Source: an uncultured Acidobacteriota bacterium
GTDB taxonomy: Bacteria; Acidobacteriota; Blastocatellia; Pyrinomonadales; Pyrinomonadaceae
NCBI GenBank assembly: GCA_902826385.1
Contig: CADEEU010000025.1
Location: forward strand, 5,422 to 17,805
Direction: 5' to 3'
DNA: 12,384 bases
This document shows positions 1 through 6,981 of this stretch, one piece after another. The position numbers were made by a program, and so were the translations under genes. The notes below the pieces were generated by a model that was not told where the DNA came from, ran no database searches, and was given only the letters and a program-made list of their open reading frames with translations. The first letter of the stretch is position 1. Each line of letters starts with the position of its first letter.

Positions 1-729
1 CCCGAACCCAGGATCGAAGCAGGGAAGACCGGCGTCGTCAAAGTTTTCAGCCTAGAAACCGGCGAAGCCAACCAAATTAAAACGCAGGTGCAAAATCTGC
101 AGAAGCAAGGCGTGCAAAAGATTGTGATGGACCTGCGTGGTGTGGCGACCGGAAGCATCGACGAAGCCGTAGCGGTAGCCAACCTGTTCATCGGTACCGG
201 CGAGTTGGCAAAGGTCATCGGCCGCGATAACAAGGTGAGCAAGACGTACTCGGCAGATGCGGCAAAAGCGATTTTTGACGGCAAGCTGGCGGTCTTGATC
301 GATCTTGGAACCGCCGGTCCGGGCGAGGTTGTCGCGTCGGCCATTCTTGACCGTAAACGCGGCGAGGTCGTAGGCGAAAGAAGCTTCGGTGCTGGTACCG
401 AGCAACAGTTGTTCACGCTCCGCGGCGGCGATGGCTTGCTTCTCACCACAGCTAAATGGGCGTCACCCAGTGGTGTTCCGTTTCTTGGTGAAGACCGGGC
501 TACGACGGGCGTTAAGCCTTCGGTCGAGGTCAAGCGGCCGGATACTCCTGAGCCGGTCGAGGTCGAGGATCTGATCGACCAACAGGAAGAGCAGAACACG
601 AATCCGCAGCCGACGCCGACTCCGTCAACGACGCCTGAGGTCAAAAAGGTGGTCGAGGACATTCAGCTCAAAAAGGCGATCGAGCTGTTGCAGGACAAAG
701 CCCAGTCCGCAAAAGCCGCCGGAGCGTAA
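1..729 (+). CDS. S41/CtpA-like protein, C-terminal part, catalytic dyad missing (probable pseudoprotease); 5' end outside window
   Basis: The frame is open from base 1, so the gene starts upstream; the in-frame GTG at 88 is internal. The visible 242 residues follow the S41 (C-terminal processing peptidase) core. A segment resembling the family's 'DLRNNPGG' region reads DLRGVATGSIDEAV (about residues 44-57). Next come the segment that normally holds the nucleophile, GTAGPGEVVASAIL, then VVGERSFGAG, then the closing strand with WASPSGVPF. Active family members read GSASASE and FGKG, with Ser and Lys 25 residues apart. Here the same spacing is kept, but the Ser position is Gly (codon 316-318) and the Lys position is Ala (391-393). 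The tail from about residue 180 is Pro/Thr/Glu-rich and ends in a short charged helix. Any PDZ domain or signal peptide would lie upstream. Family assignment is firm. Loss of proteolysis is inferred; the protein may bind peptides or act as a scaffold. A terminator lies just downstream. Confidence 0.88.
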   Translation, partial: PEPRIEAGKTGVVKVFSLETGEANQIKTQVQNLQKQGVQKIVMDLRGVATGSIDEAVAVANLFIGTGELAKVIGRDNKVSKTYSADAAKAIFDGKLAVLIDLGTAGPGEVVASAILDRKRGEVVGERSFGAGTEQQLFTLRGGDGLLLTTAKWASPSGVPFLGEDRATTGVKPSVEVKRPDTPEPVEVEDLIDQQEEQNTNPQPTPTPSTTPEVKKVVEDIQLKKAIELLQDKAQSAKAAGA

Positions 730-751
730 TAATGATGTAGGAGCCAGTGCT

Positions 752-783
752 AAAAAGGCCGGATCCTGCGTCCGGCTTTTTTT
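752..783 (+). terminator. Intrinsic terminator after the S41-like gene
   Basis: The stem GCCGGA (758-763) pairs with TCCGGC (771-776) around a 7-nt loop. It is followed by seven T (777-783) and preceded by five A (752-756). It begins 22 nt after the TAA of the S41-like gene, so it should end that transcript and separate it from the secreted-protein gene at 835. Confidence 0.88.
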
Positions 784-784
784 A

Positions 785-813
785 TTGTTGTGAACGTAGA
801 ACGCTGTTAAGAT
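785..813 (+). promoter_or_regulatory. Weak candidate promoter for the gene at 835
   Basis: TTGTTG (785-790) and TAAGAT (808-813) are separated by 17 nt and resemble -35 and -10 boxes with 3/6 and 4/6 matches. The start would fall near 820, giving a leader of about 15 nt. The position, directly after a terminator and before a gene, is the main support; the boxes alone are weak. Confidence 0.28.
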
Positions 814-834
814 TATGCCGTCGTTTACGGTCCG

Positions 835-1953
835 ATGAAACGATCTCCAATCTTTCTGAACATATTTGTCGCTCTTGTCATTTTCTTGGCAGGGGCAGAA
901 ATTGTGTCCGCCCAATCAACCAGTCAGGAGTTTCCGACCGCGGTCGTGGCAAGCGAAATATCGGGCGTGATAAAAGCTCGTGACGTCGGCGACTCTCGCC
1001 TGACGACTTATTTCTACACCTTCGGCAGCGATCAGGGCGATCTTTTCATCAACATCGTTACCAAAAATTTGACCGGCGATATCGACGTTTTCACTGTCAA
1101 TGGCGTTCGCCCGTTGACAAAGATTGTCGTCTACGCCGACTACGCTGAAGCAGAAACCGGCAGGGCTATTTACCTTCGCAAATCCGAAAAGCTGTTGCTG
1201 CGAATTCAGGGGCGAACTCCGAATGACGACCCGGCGACGTTCAGGCTCAAATTTGCCGGAAGCTTTGTCGCTGTACGGGCGGAAGATCAGCAAATGGCCC
1301 CGGAGCTTCCAAAGGTTTCATCCGAAAGCCGTGACGGCATCAGGGTAAATTCGGTCGGGACGCTTTTGCCGCCGCCGCCGAAAAGTGTAGAAACGCCGGT
1401 CGAAAAGGAAGTCGCCAATGTCGAGTTGCCGGTTAAGAACGATGAGTCAGTAAAGGAAACTGCCGAGGAAAAGCCGTCCGAAGATGCCGAAACTAAAGCG
1501 AAAGCAAATCTGGAATTGGTTGTTACCGATCCGATAAAGGCTGAGGAAAAACCCGAAGCCCCAACTCCTGCCAATGCCGCGACAACCCGACGCCGGACGA
1601 CAGCGAATAGACGCTCTCGATCAAAAGTGGTCGAAACTGAACCGAAAGCAAAAGAATCGATCGCTGTGGAAAGTGCCGAACCTGAAAAATCGTCGGTGAA
1701 GGAAGCCGCTCCAGTTCCCACTTTATTAGGGAAGCGAAAAAGCAAAGCTCCGAAGAGACCGGCTGAAGTCAAACCCGATCCGCTCGAGTCGATTAGTCTG
1801 GTAATTCAATTGAAAGACGGAAACGCGATACAAAAGAAGATGAGCGAGGTCTTTAAGTTCAGCGTCGATAAAGGCGTCCTGACCGTGATCCTTAAAGACG
1901 GTTCGATCTCACGTTATCAGATCGTTAACGTTGCGAAGGTGACTATTGAATAG
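835..1953 (+). CDS. Secreted protein of unknown function: PPC-like beta domain, charged linker, small C-terminal beta domain
   Basis: I do not recognise a named family. Residues 1-26 form a signal peptide: MKR, a hydrophobic core, and probable cleavage after VSA. Residues about 39-148 alternate hydrophobic and polar residues with Asp/Gly turns and resemble a bacterial pre-peptidase C-terminal (PPC)-like beta-sandwich (for example TYFYTFGSDQGDLFINI, then a YLRKSEKLLLRIQG strand pair). Residues about 150-312 are a disordered linker rich in Pro, Glu, Lys and Ala, with a very basic patch TTRRRTTANRRSRSK (251-265). Residues about 313-372 form a compact segment with two similar strands, VIQLKDGNAI and VILKDGSISR. 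No catalytic motif is visible. The chosen ATG fits the signal peptide exactly; no Shine-Dalgarno precedes it. The stop lies 4 nt from the convergent resC stop. A periplasmic or envelope-associated binding role is possible but unproven. Confidence 0.8.
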   Translation: MKRSPIFLNIFVALVIFLAGAEIVSAQSTSQEFPTAVVASEISGVIKARDVGDSRLTTYFYTFGSDQGDLFINIVTKNLTGDIDVFTVNGVRPLTKIVVYADYAEAETGRAIYLRKSEKLLLRIQGRTPNDDPATFRLKFAGSFVAVRAEDQQMAPELPKVSSESRDGIRVNSVGTLLPPPPKSVETPVEKEVANVELPVKNDESVKETAEEKPSEDAETKAKANLELVVTDPIKAEEKPEAPTPANAATTRRRTTANRRSRSKVVETEPKAKESIAVESAEPEKSSVKEAAPVPTLLGKRKSKAPKRPAEVKPDPLESISLVIQLKDGNAIQKKMSEVFKFSVDKGVLTVILKDGSISRYQIVNVAKVTIE

Positions 1954-1957
1954 TGTC

Positions 1958-3571
1958 CTAGGCGTAGGAATGCAGCCCCGGCAACAGATAGCTGACTCCC
2001 AAATACGTGAAAATCACCAACAAAAATCCGAGAATGGCGAAGTACGCCGAGCTGCGGCCCGACCATCCACGCGAGATTCGCGTATGCAGAAACGCCGCGT
2101 AGGTCAGCCACGCCACAAGGGCCCCGGTTTCCTTCGAGTCAAAGCCCCACGGCCTGCCCCATGACTCATTCGCCCAAATCGCTCCGGTAATAAGCAGCAT
2201 TGCGAGTCCCGCGAACGCGAGACAAGCAGTCTTGTACATCAGGCTGTCAAGGGTATCAAGATTCGGTAACCGCTCGCGGAGTTTGTCGGTCCTGAATGCG
2301 AACAATAGGACGAAGAAGGTTCCGGCCAGTCCCGTGATAAGCCCGGCAACTTCGACCGGGTTCGTATTGAGGCTGAGATAAAGTTGGCTGCCATTTGACT
2401 GGAAATAGGAACGACCCGTTTGTTCGAACTGGCCCTGCGTGATCGCCGAAAATTCCTTTACCGTTAACTGCTGACGTTCGGCGATTGCACGTCCCGCGGT
2501 CGCATATTGAACGGGGGCCGCATTAAGCTGCGCCTGAAGCCGTTGCTGAACGTCGCTAGTATTACGAATACCGGACACTAACAAAGCTATGGCTAGTATT
2601 TGAGAAACAAAGGCTAATTTTAAAAGGTAGTGACCAACTGTTCGGGCTTTCTCGCTGTTCTGATAAAGGTAAAAAGAAAACGCGATAATAACACTCAGAG
2701 AAAGTAATCCGGCAACAACGAGGGCCGGTCCGACATACGGAACCTCCAAACGGAACGGAGCCGAGAAAGGCTTGCCGTCATCAAGATTAGGCACAAACAG
2801 GCCCGCACGATACGCAAATTCGGTAAATACCGAAAATTTACTGATCGACGCGATAACGGCAAGAACGAAAACGTTTGCCCAAATTGCCATCGCCTCGACC
2901 TTTGCGTTGTCTTTTAAAAGATAGATTACGGCGATCGCAAAACAGACAAGGGCGACACCGTAACTGAGCGAAGCAACACCGACGTGAATCGGCCGCCAAT
3001 ATGAATCAAGCACCGGCGGAAGATCGATGAATTCTCCACCGATAAATCTTGCCAGGGTAAGAATCAGCGCCGCTAAGGGCAGGGTAAACGCGCAAAGTAC
3101 CTGGAGATTTTGTTTCCGAGCCAAAAGCAATGTCGCAATTCCAGCCCCGAAAGCGAAGGCGAGACTCAGGTCGTAAAGGTTGGCAAATGGTACGTAACGA
3201 AATACCCACGGGTCTTCCATGTTGCCTGCCAGCCGCATTTCCGCTATCTCGTGATCGTACGCCGCCACCCATCTAACCAGCCAACTCGAGAGGTTGAAGA
3301 ACACACCCAACGTGGCTGCCCAAAGACCGAGCTTTCTAGCCATTTCGGACGGCGCGTACAGGTTGGTCAAATGGAACAACGCCGCGAAAATATAGGCAGC
3401 GAGAGCAAGCATCATCAGAGCTCCATCAGTTATGAAACCAGCGCCGACCTGCCAACGCGCCAACAGCATTGCCAGTGATCCAACGATAGCGATCGCGGCC
3501 GGAGCGTATGTCAGCCAACTCGGTGACTGCTTTTCCCGATAAATTTCGTTTGCGGCTATTACTTGTTCCAT
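1958..3571 (-). CDS. resC: System II cytochrome c maturation protein ResC/CcsA (heme handling and ligation), with a large insertion
   Basis: ResC/CcsA works with ResB to bring heme to the outer face of the membrane and attach it to CXXCH motifs of apocytochrome c. The 537-residue protein has about 13 predicted membrane segments. Family landmarks in order: VPFANLYDL (about 127-135); RPIHVGVASLSYG with His196 as the first outer heme ligand; RLPNLDTLDSLMY (434-446); the WWD-like segment WGRPWGFDSKET (471-482), in which positions that are usually Trp are Pro474 and Phe477; and the terminal GLHSYA with His534 as the second outer ligand. Typical ResC proteins are about 320-400 residues. The excess is a block at about 222-434 between the His196 helix and the RLPNLDTLD helix, holding about four hydrophobic segments and a soluble stretch (336-405). 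The start is supported by a GAGG Shine-Dalgarno. It is cotranscribed with resB (34-nt gap). The call is secure; the insertion's role is unknown. Confidence 0.93.
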   Translation of the reverse strand: MEQVIAANEIYREKQSPSWLTYAPAAIAIVGSLAMLLARWQVGAGFITDGALMMLALAAYIFAALFHLTNLYAPSEMARKLGLWAATLGVFFNLSSWLVRWVAAYDHEIAEMRLAGNMEDPWVFRYVPFANLYDLSLAFAFGAGIATLLLARKQNLQVLCAFTLPLAALILTLARFIGGEFIDLPPVLDSYWRPIHVGVASLSYGVALVCFAIAVIYLLKDNAKVEAMAIWANVFVLAVIASISKFSVFTEFAYRAGLFVPNLDDGKPFSAPFRLEVPYVGPALVVAGLLSLSVIIAFSFYLYQNSEKARTVGHYLLKLAFVSQILAIALLVSGIRNTSDVQQRLQAQLNAAPVQYATAGRAIAERQQLTVKEFSAITQGQFEQTGRSYFQSNGSQLYLSLNTNPVEVAGLITGLAGTFFVLLFAFRTDKLRERLPNLDTLDSLMYKTACLAFAGLAMLLITGAIWANESWGRPWGFDSKETGALVAWLTYAAFLHTRISRGWSGRSSAYFAILGFLLVIFTYLGVSYLLPGLHSYA

Positions 3572-3573
3572 AA

Positions 3574-3580
3574 CTACCTC
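3574..3580 (-). promoter_or_regulatory. Shine-Dalgarno of resC
   Basis: On the minus strand GAGGTAG lies 2 nt before the ATG at 3571, with the GAGG core about 5 nt away. It fixes the resC start inside the 34-nt resB-resC gap. This contrasts with resB, ctaB, and the genes at 835 and 11644, which show no such motif. Confidence 0.7.
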
Positions 3581-3605
3581 AGTGCTTTGGTGTCAATCGT
3601 AAGAA

Positions 3606-5171
3606 CTATGCCGACACCGTGCGTTGCCTCAGTTCTTCTACTATCTTATTAAACTTATCTTCAAAACCCGCATGATTTCGGTTTGTGTGACCGCCAAGAA
3701 CCACTTCCGTCCGTCCATCAGCATCTTTTCGAACGAGTGCCCAAATTCGTCGGTGCGAGAAGAAGAAGACAAACATAAGAGCCCCGATCAAGCCAAAGCC
3801 GCCGAAATACCATGCTATGAAAGCTCCGTTATAGGGATCGTACTTAATGGAAAGAACGTGAGCAAAAGGTGACTTTTCATAGTCCGTTAATCGCCACTTG
3901 TACCCAAGTTTCGGGGCTCCCACCGGAATGTTCTCGGCTATACCGGCACCGAATGCGAAGACGCGAGTTCTTTGACCACCGGGAGGCGTCACATTTAAAA
4001 CGGCAACCGGATTATTGTAATCGCCCGAACGAGTGTCGGGTTTTCCTTCGCTGTTGAAGGTAAAATCCGGGAGAAACTCGTCATACTCGACTACGGTTCC
4101 GTCAGCAAGCGTCGTGTTGCCCATGCGAGGAATATCGAGCAAGATCGGATCTCCGCCGCCTTGCGGTGTTACTTCCAGCTTTATGTTGCGAGCATTTCCG
4201 ATCGGGATCGTCTGAGCTTGAAAAAACCTGTAGCCCCGATACGAGAACGGCTTGTTCATGCTGATGTCGGCAATCTGATCTCCGTATTCCGGATCTTCAA
4301 CTTTTAACTGAGTACGCCAGTCCAAGGTGTTCGTTACATCTATCGATCCGGAAGGGTCGATCAGCTTTTGCTGGATGTCGGTGCACGTCATTGTGAAGGG
4401 AAGCTGCACGTCGAACTTTTCCTTTTTATCCAGATCGAACTGGATCATCTGTATTTTGTCGGTTCCGTCACCAGGTATCATACGCACATCCGCGTCGAAA
4501 CCTGTTCTCAAAGCGACAAAGTGTCCAAGAAAAAGGGTGAGTAATGTGACGTGAACGATATAAGCACCCAACCGGTTCAACTTGCCTTTTTGACCGAATA
4601 CGACGACGGCTTTTGATCTTAGAATCTGATCGAATTGCTTGTTTCCATTTTCGTCTAAACCGTATGAGACCGACTCATTCTCGGTCACTGCCGGAGAAAA
4701 TCCGTGTTTGGCAAAAACCGCCTTTACATCTTCAATCGCGGCTTTTTCATCGGATCTCGCCGGAAGAACTATGGCGTTATCTTTTTGGGATAAGAGCCAG
4801 TCCTTCGTCGCGATCAGCTTTGGTTTGCTGACGTACTTCCAAGCTCTGGGAAATCGATCGATTGAGGCAAGAATTATGTTTAGCGAAAGTATCAGGAGCA
4901 GGAGGTTGAAATACCAGCTATGGTAAATGTCGAAAAACCCAAGAGAGCCGTAAACAGTTTTCTCCGCCGGAGTTAGTGACGCAAAATATGCATCGAAGCC
5001 CTGGACATTTTGCTGCACGATCAACATCCCAACCATGCATAGGGCGACCAGTGTACAAAGCATGACGACGCCAAAACGGACCGAGCTTAAAAAATTTAGC
5101 ACTCGGTCGAAGATCGGCTCATTTGCCTTTGGCATTTCGCCGGCCCTGATTGTTTCTTCGGCGGCAGACAT
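3606..5171 (-). CDS. resB: System II cytochrome c maturation protein ResB/Ccs1
   Basis: ResB is the partner of ResC in System II cytochrome c biogenesis; it presents apocytochrome and contributes to the heme channel. The 521-residue protein has the family layout: transmembrane helices at about 30-52 and 87-105, a first soluble part, a helix at 203-222, a long periplasmic domain (about 223-447) and a final helix at 448-472. Family signatures visible are SVRFGVVMLCTLVALCMVGM, YHSWYFNLLLLILSLN (81-98), GKLNRLGAYIVHVTLL with His207 in the third helix as a candidate heme ligand, NKPFSYRGYRFFQAQ (306-320), and the terminal FFFSHRRIWALV (469-480). The length is normal for the family. The gene is first in the resB-resC operon. 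A good promoter lies so close that the mRNA leader would be only about 6-7 nt, which fits the absence of a Shine-Dalgarno. Confidence 0.94.
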   Translation of the reverse strand: MSAAEETIRAGEMPKANEPIFDRVLNFLSSVRFGVVMLCTLVALCMVGMLIVQQNVQGFDAYFASLTPAEKTVYGSLGFFDIYHSWYFNLLLLILSLNIILASIDRFPRAWKYVSKPKLIATKDWLLSQKDNAIVLPARSDEKAAIEDVKAVFAKHGFSPAVTENESVSYGLDENGNKQFDQILRSKAVVVFGQKGKLNRLGAYIVHVTLLTLFLGHFVALRTGFDADVRMIPGDGTDKIQMIQFDLDKKEKFDVQLPFTMTCTDIQQKLIDPSGSIDVTNTLDWRTQLKVEDPEYGDQIADISMNKPFSYRGYRFFQAQTIPIGNARNIKLEVTPQGGGDPILLDIPRMGNTTLADGTVVEYDEFLPDFTFNSEGKPDTRSGDYNNPVAVLNVTPPGGQRTRVFAFGAGIAENIPVGAPKLGYKWRLTDYEKSPFAHVLSIKYDPYNGAFIAWYFGGFGLIGALMFVFFFSHRRIWALVRKDADGRTEVVLGGHTNRNHAGFEDKFNKIVEELRQRTVSA

Positions 5172-5184
5172 TTGCAGTTAAAAA

Positions 5185-5213
5185 ATGATAACTTAGCGCG
5201 GCTTGTTTGTCAT
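5185..5213 (-). promoter_or_regulatory. Promoter of the resB-resC operon
   Basis: On the minus strand ATGACA (5208-5213, 5/6 to TTGACA) and TATCAT (5185-5190, 5/6 to TATAAT) are exactly 17 nt apart. The start would fall near 5178, leaving a leader of about 6-7 nt before the resB ATG at 5171. This is the best sigma70-type match I saw in the window. Confidence 0.6.
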
Positions 5214-5271
5214 CCTTCATAAAAATTAGAAACACTTCATTCCAATAGAAGCCTCCAGCCGGTATCTCGGA

Positions 5272-5301
5272 TTGGAAAATCACTCATAAAAACGCTATTC
5301 T
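5272..5301 (+). promoter_or_regulatory. Candidate promoter of the ctaB-ctaE-ctaM operon
   Basis: TTGGAA (5272-5277, 4/6) and TATTCT (5296-5301, 4/6) are 18 nt apart in the 163-nt region shared with the divergent resB promoter. The start would be near 5308, giving a leader of about 27 nt. The boxes are moderate. No clear regulator site or inverted repeat was seen between the two promoters. Confidence 0.4.
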
Positions 5302-5334
5302 TATCGCAACTTCGATCAAGCTTCAAATGTCTTT

Positions 5335-6237
5335 ATGAATGTGACCGCAGTCGAGATACAGGAACAAAAGGTGATTGGTTTGCGCGAACGCTTGTTGGCC
5401 TTTGTTGAACTTACCAAACCCCGAATTGCGTTCATGCTTGTGCTGACGTCCGCGGCCGCCTTCTACCTTGGCACTAAGGGAAGCTTTGATTTCGTTCTGT
5501 TCGCAAACGCGACGGTCGGAATAACGCTCCTTGCATTTGGTGTCGCGACGCTTAATCAGTACATTGAGCGCTCCACCGACGCTTTGATGAACAGGACGGC
5601 AAAGAGACCTATCCCGACTGGCAAAGTCACGCCTAACGAAGCCCTGGTTTTCGGTATCGTTCAATGTCTGGTAGCGGAACTGTATTTGTTCTTTCTGGTA
5701 AACCCTCTGACCGCGATACTCGGTTTAACTGTTATCGTCGGCTATGTGTTTCTTTATACGCCGCTCAAGACCGTAACAACCGCCTCTACCGCTATCGGGG
5801 CTATCCCTGGGGCCATGCCGCCACTTATGGGATGGACGGCTGCCGCAGACGAGATCACGCTCGGAGCATGGGCCCTTTTCACTCTTCTGTTTTTATGGCA
5901 GTTTCCGCACTTTTTGGCCATCGCGTGGATGTACAGGGATGAATACGCCAAAGCCGGAATAAAGATGCTGCCCGTGGTGGAACCGAGTGGCCGAATTACG
6001 GCAAGACAGATCGTGCTTTTCGCAATCATGCTCGTACCAGTTAGCTTGGCTCCGTTCTTTTTGAATTTTGCCGGCGTAGGGTTTTTAGTTGGGGCGGTCA
6101 TCCTGGGCATCTGGTTCCTGTTTGAAAGTATCAGCGCCGCGCGTGCCAAAACCGTTGAGCGAGCACGGAGACTTCTAATGGTTTCAGTACTCTATTTACC
6201 TTTAATTTTCGCACTTGCCGTAATCGATCGCCGTTAG
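5335..6237 (+). CDS. ctaB: Protoheme IX farnesyltransferase (heme O synthase)
   Basis: This UbiA-superfamily membrane enzyme adds a farnesyl group from farnesyl diphosphate to heme B, giving heme O, the precursor of heme A used by aa3/caa3 oxidases. The 300 residues are the normal length. The prenyl-diphosphate/Mg motif is NQYIERSTDALMNRTAKRP (74-92): the usual NxxxDxxxD appears as Asn74, Glu78, Asp82. Other family blocks are VELTKPRIAFMLVLT (24-38), YTPLKTVTTASTAIGAIPGA (141-160), PLMGWTAA, FLWQFPHFLAIAW (186-198), and the second acidic site YRDEYAKAGIKMLPV (200-214). About nine hydrophobic segments are evident. There is no Shine-Dalgarno at this ATG, but the protein start aligns well with the family. 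It is first in an operon with ctaE, whose ATG comes 2 nt after the ctaB stop. Confidence 0.97.
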   Translation: MNVTAVEIQEQKVIGLRERLLAFVELTKPRIAFMLVLTSAAAFYLGTKGSFDFVLFANATVGITLLAFGVATLNQYIERSTDALMNRTAKRPIPTGKVTPNEALVFGIVQCLVAELYLFFLVNPLTAILGLTVIVGYVFLYTPLKTVTTASTAIGAIPGAMPPLMGWTAAADEITLGAWALFTLLFLWQFPHFLAIAWMYRDEYAKAGIKMLPVVEPSGRITARQIVLFAIMLVPVSLAPFFLNFAGVGFLVGAVILGIWFLFESISAARAKTVERARRLLMVSVLYLPLIFALAVIDRR

Positions 6238-6239
6238 TA

Positions 6240-6968
6240 ATGAAGGTCGGAACCGCAGAGATAATTCCTGACTCCCGGCAGCTAAGAAGGGCTGGCCGGA
6301 GAATCGCCGACACATCCTCGCCTCTCGGCGGCAATGGCGGAGGCGGTGACGGTCCGGATGGCGACAGCGGGGATTTTTCAAACCTTCCAAATATCGACCG
6401 ACACGAAACTCCGACCGGCGACAAATCGAAATACATCGCTTGGTTTCTGATGATGGCCGTCGGGATGACCTTTGCCGGCCTTCTTGGGGCCTATCTGATG
6501 ATTGCAACGAATCAGGCCGCTGAATGGAAGCCGTTCGATCTTCCTGTTCAGATTTGGATAAGCACGGCGATAATTTTGTTCAGCAGCATTACCTACGGAC
6601 TTGGGAAACGGGCGGTCGACCGCGCCGATAGTTTCTCAGCCCGCAAGTGGTTTGTTGCTACGACCGTCCTCGGAGCCGCGTTTATTTCGTCACAGATAGT
6701 CGTCTGGCTTGATCTTGTCAGCCGCGGTTTTTACATGAGCGGTAATCCGTATGCCGGCTTTTTCTACATATTGACGGCTGCCCACCTGGTGCACGTTGCG
6801 GGCGGAATCATCGCTTTGGGGTCGATCCTCCTCAAGACCTGGTTTCCAACCTCATCCGAGACGGATAAAGTTCGCCGCCGGCACCTTGCACGTTCCGTTG
6901 GCTGGTATTGGCATTTCATGGGTTTTCTTTGGGTAGTCCTTTTCCTGATGCTCGGACTCTGGAAGTAG
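6240..6968 (+). CDS. ctaE: Heme-copper (cytochrome c) oxidase subunit III, five-helix type with Gly-rich N-terminus
   Basis: Subunit III stabilises the catalytic core of aa3/caa3-type terminal oxidases. Five membrane helices are visible, at about 64-90, 104-123, 138-157, 172-200 and 218-240. Family signatures are FFYILTAAHLVHVAGG (174-189, His182 and His185) and GWYWHFMGFLWVVLF (221-235). The first roughly 62 residues are hydrophilic, with a Gly/Asp-rich run GGNGGGGDGPDGDSGD (30-45), and probably face the cytoplasm. The ATG at 6240 follows the ctaB stop by 2 nt, favouring translational coupling; a later start would break this spacing, so I keep the full N-terminus. Subunits I and II are not in the window. 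The set ctaB-ctaE-ctaM thus looks like an assembly and accessory group, or the end of an oxidase locus rearranged so that the core genes lie elsewhere. Confidence 0.92.
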   Translation: MKVGTAEIIPDSRQLRRAGRRIADTSSPLGGNGGGGDGPDGDSGDFSNLPNIDRHETPTGDKSKYIAWFLMMAVGMTFAGLLGAYLMIATNQAAEWKPFDLPVQIWISTAIILFSSITYGLGKRAVDRADSFSARKWFVATTVLGAAFISSQIVVWLDLVSRGFYMSGNPYAGFFYILTAAHLVHVAGGIIALGSILLKTWFPTSSETDKVRRRHLARSVGWYWHFMGFLWVVLFLMLGLWK

Positions 6969-6981
6969 ATAAAGCATTGTA

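Noticed and set aside
88..90. GTG as the start of the S41-like gene
   Set aside because: The same frame stays open and S41-like back to base 1, so the GTG is an internal valine and the gene begins upstream of the window.
1287..1772. 161-codon - strand ORF opposite the linker of the secreted protein
   Set aside because: It is Ser/Phe/Thr-biased, as expected from the complement of a Glu/Lys/Pro-rich linker, and the + strand frame has the signal peptide and structured ends.
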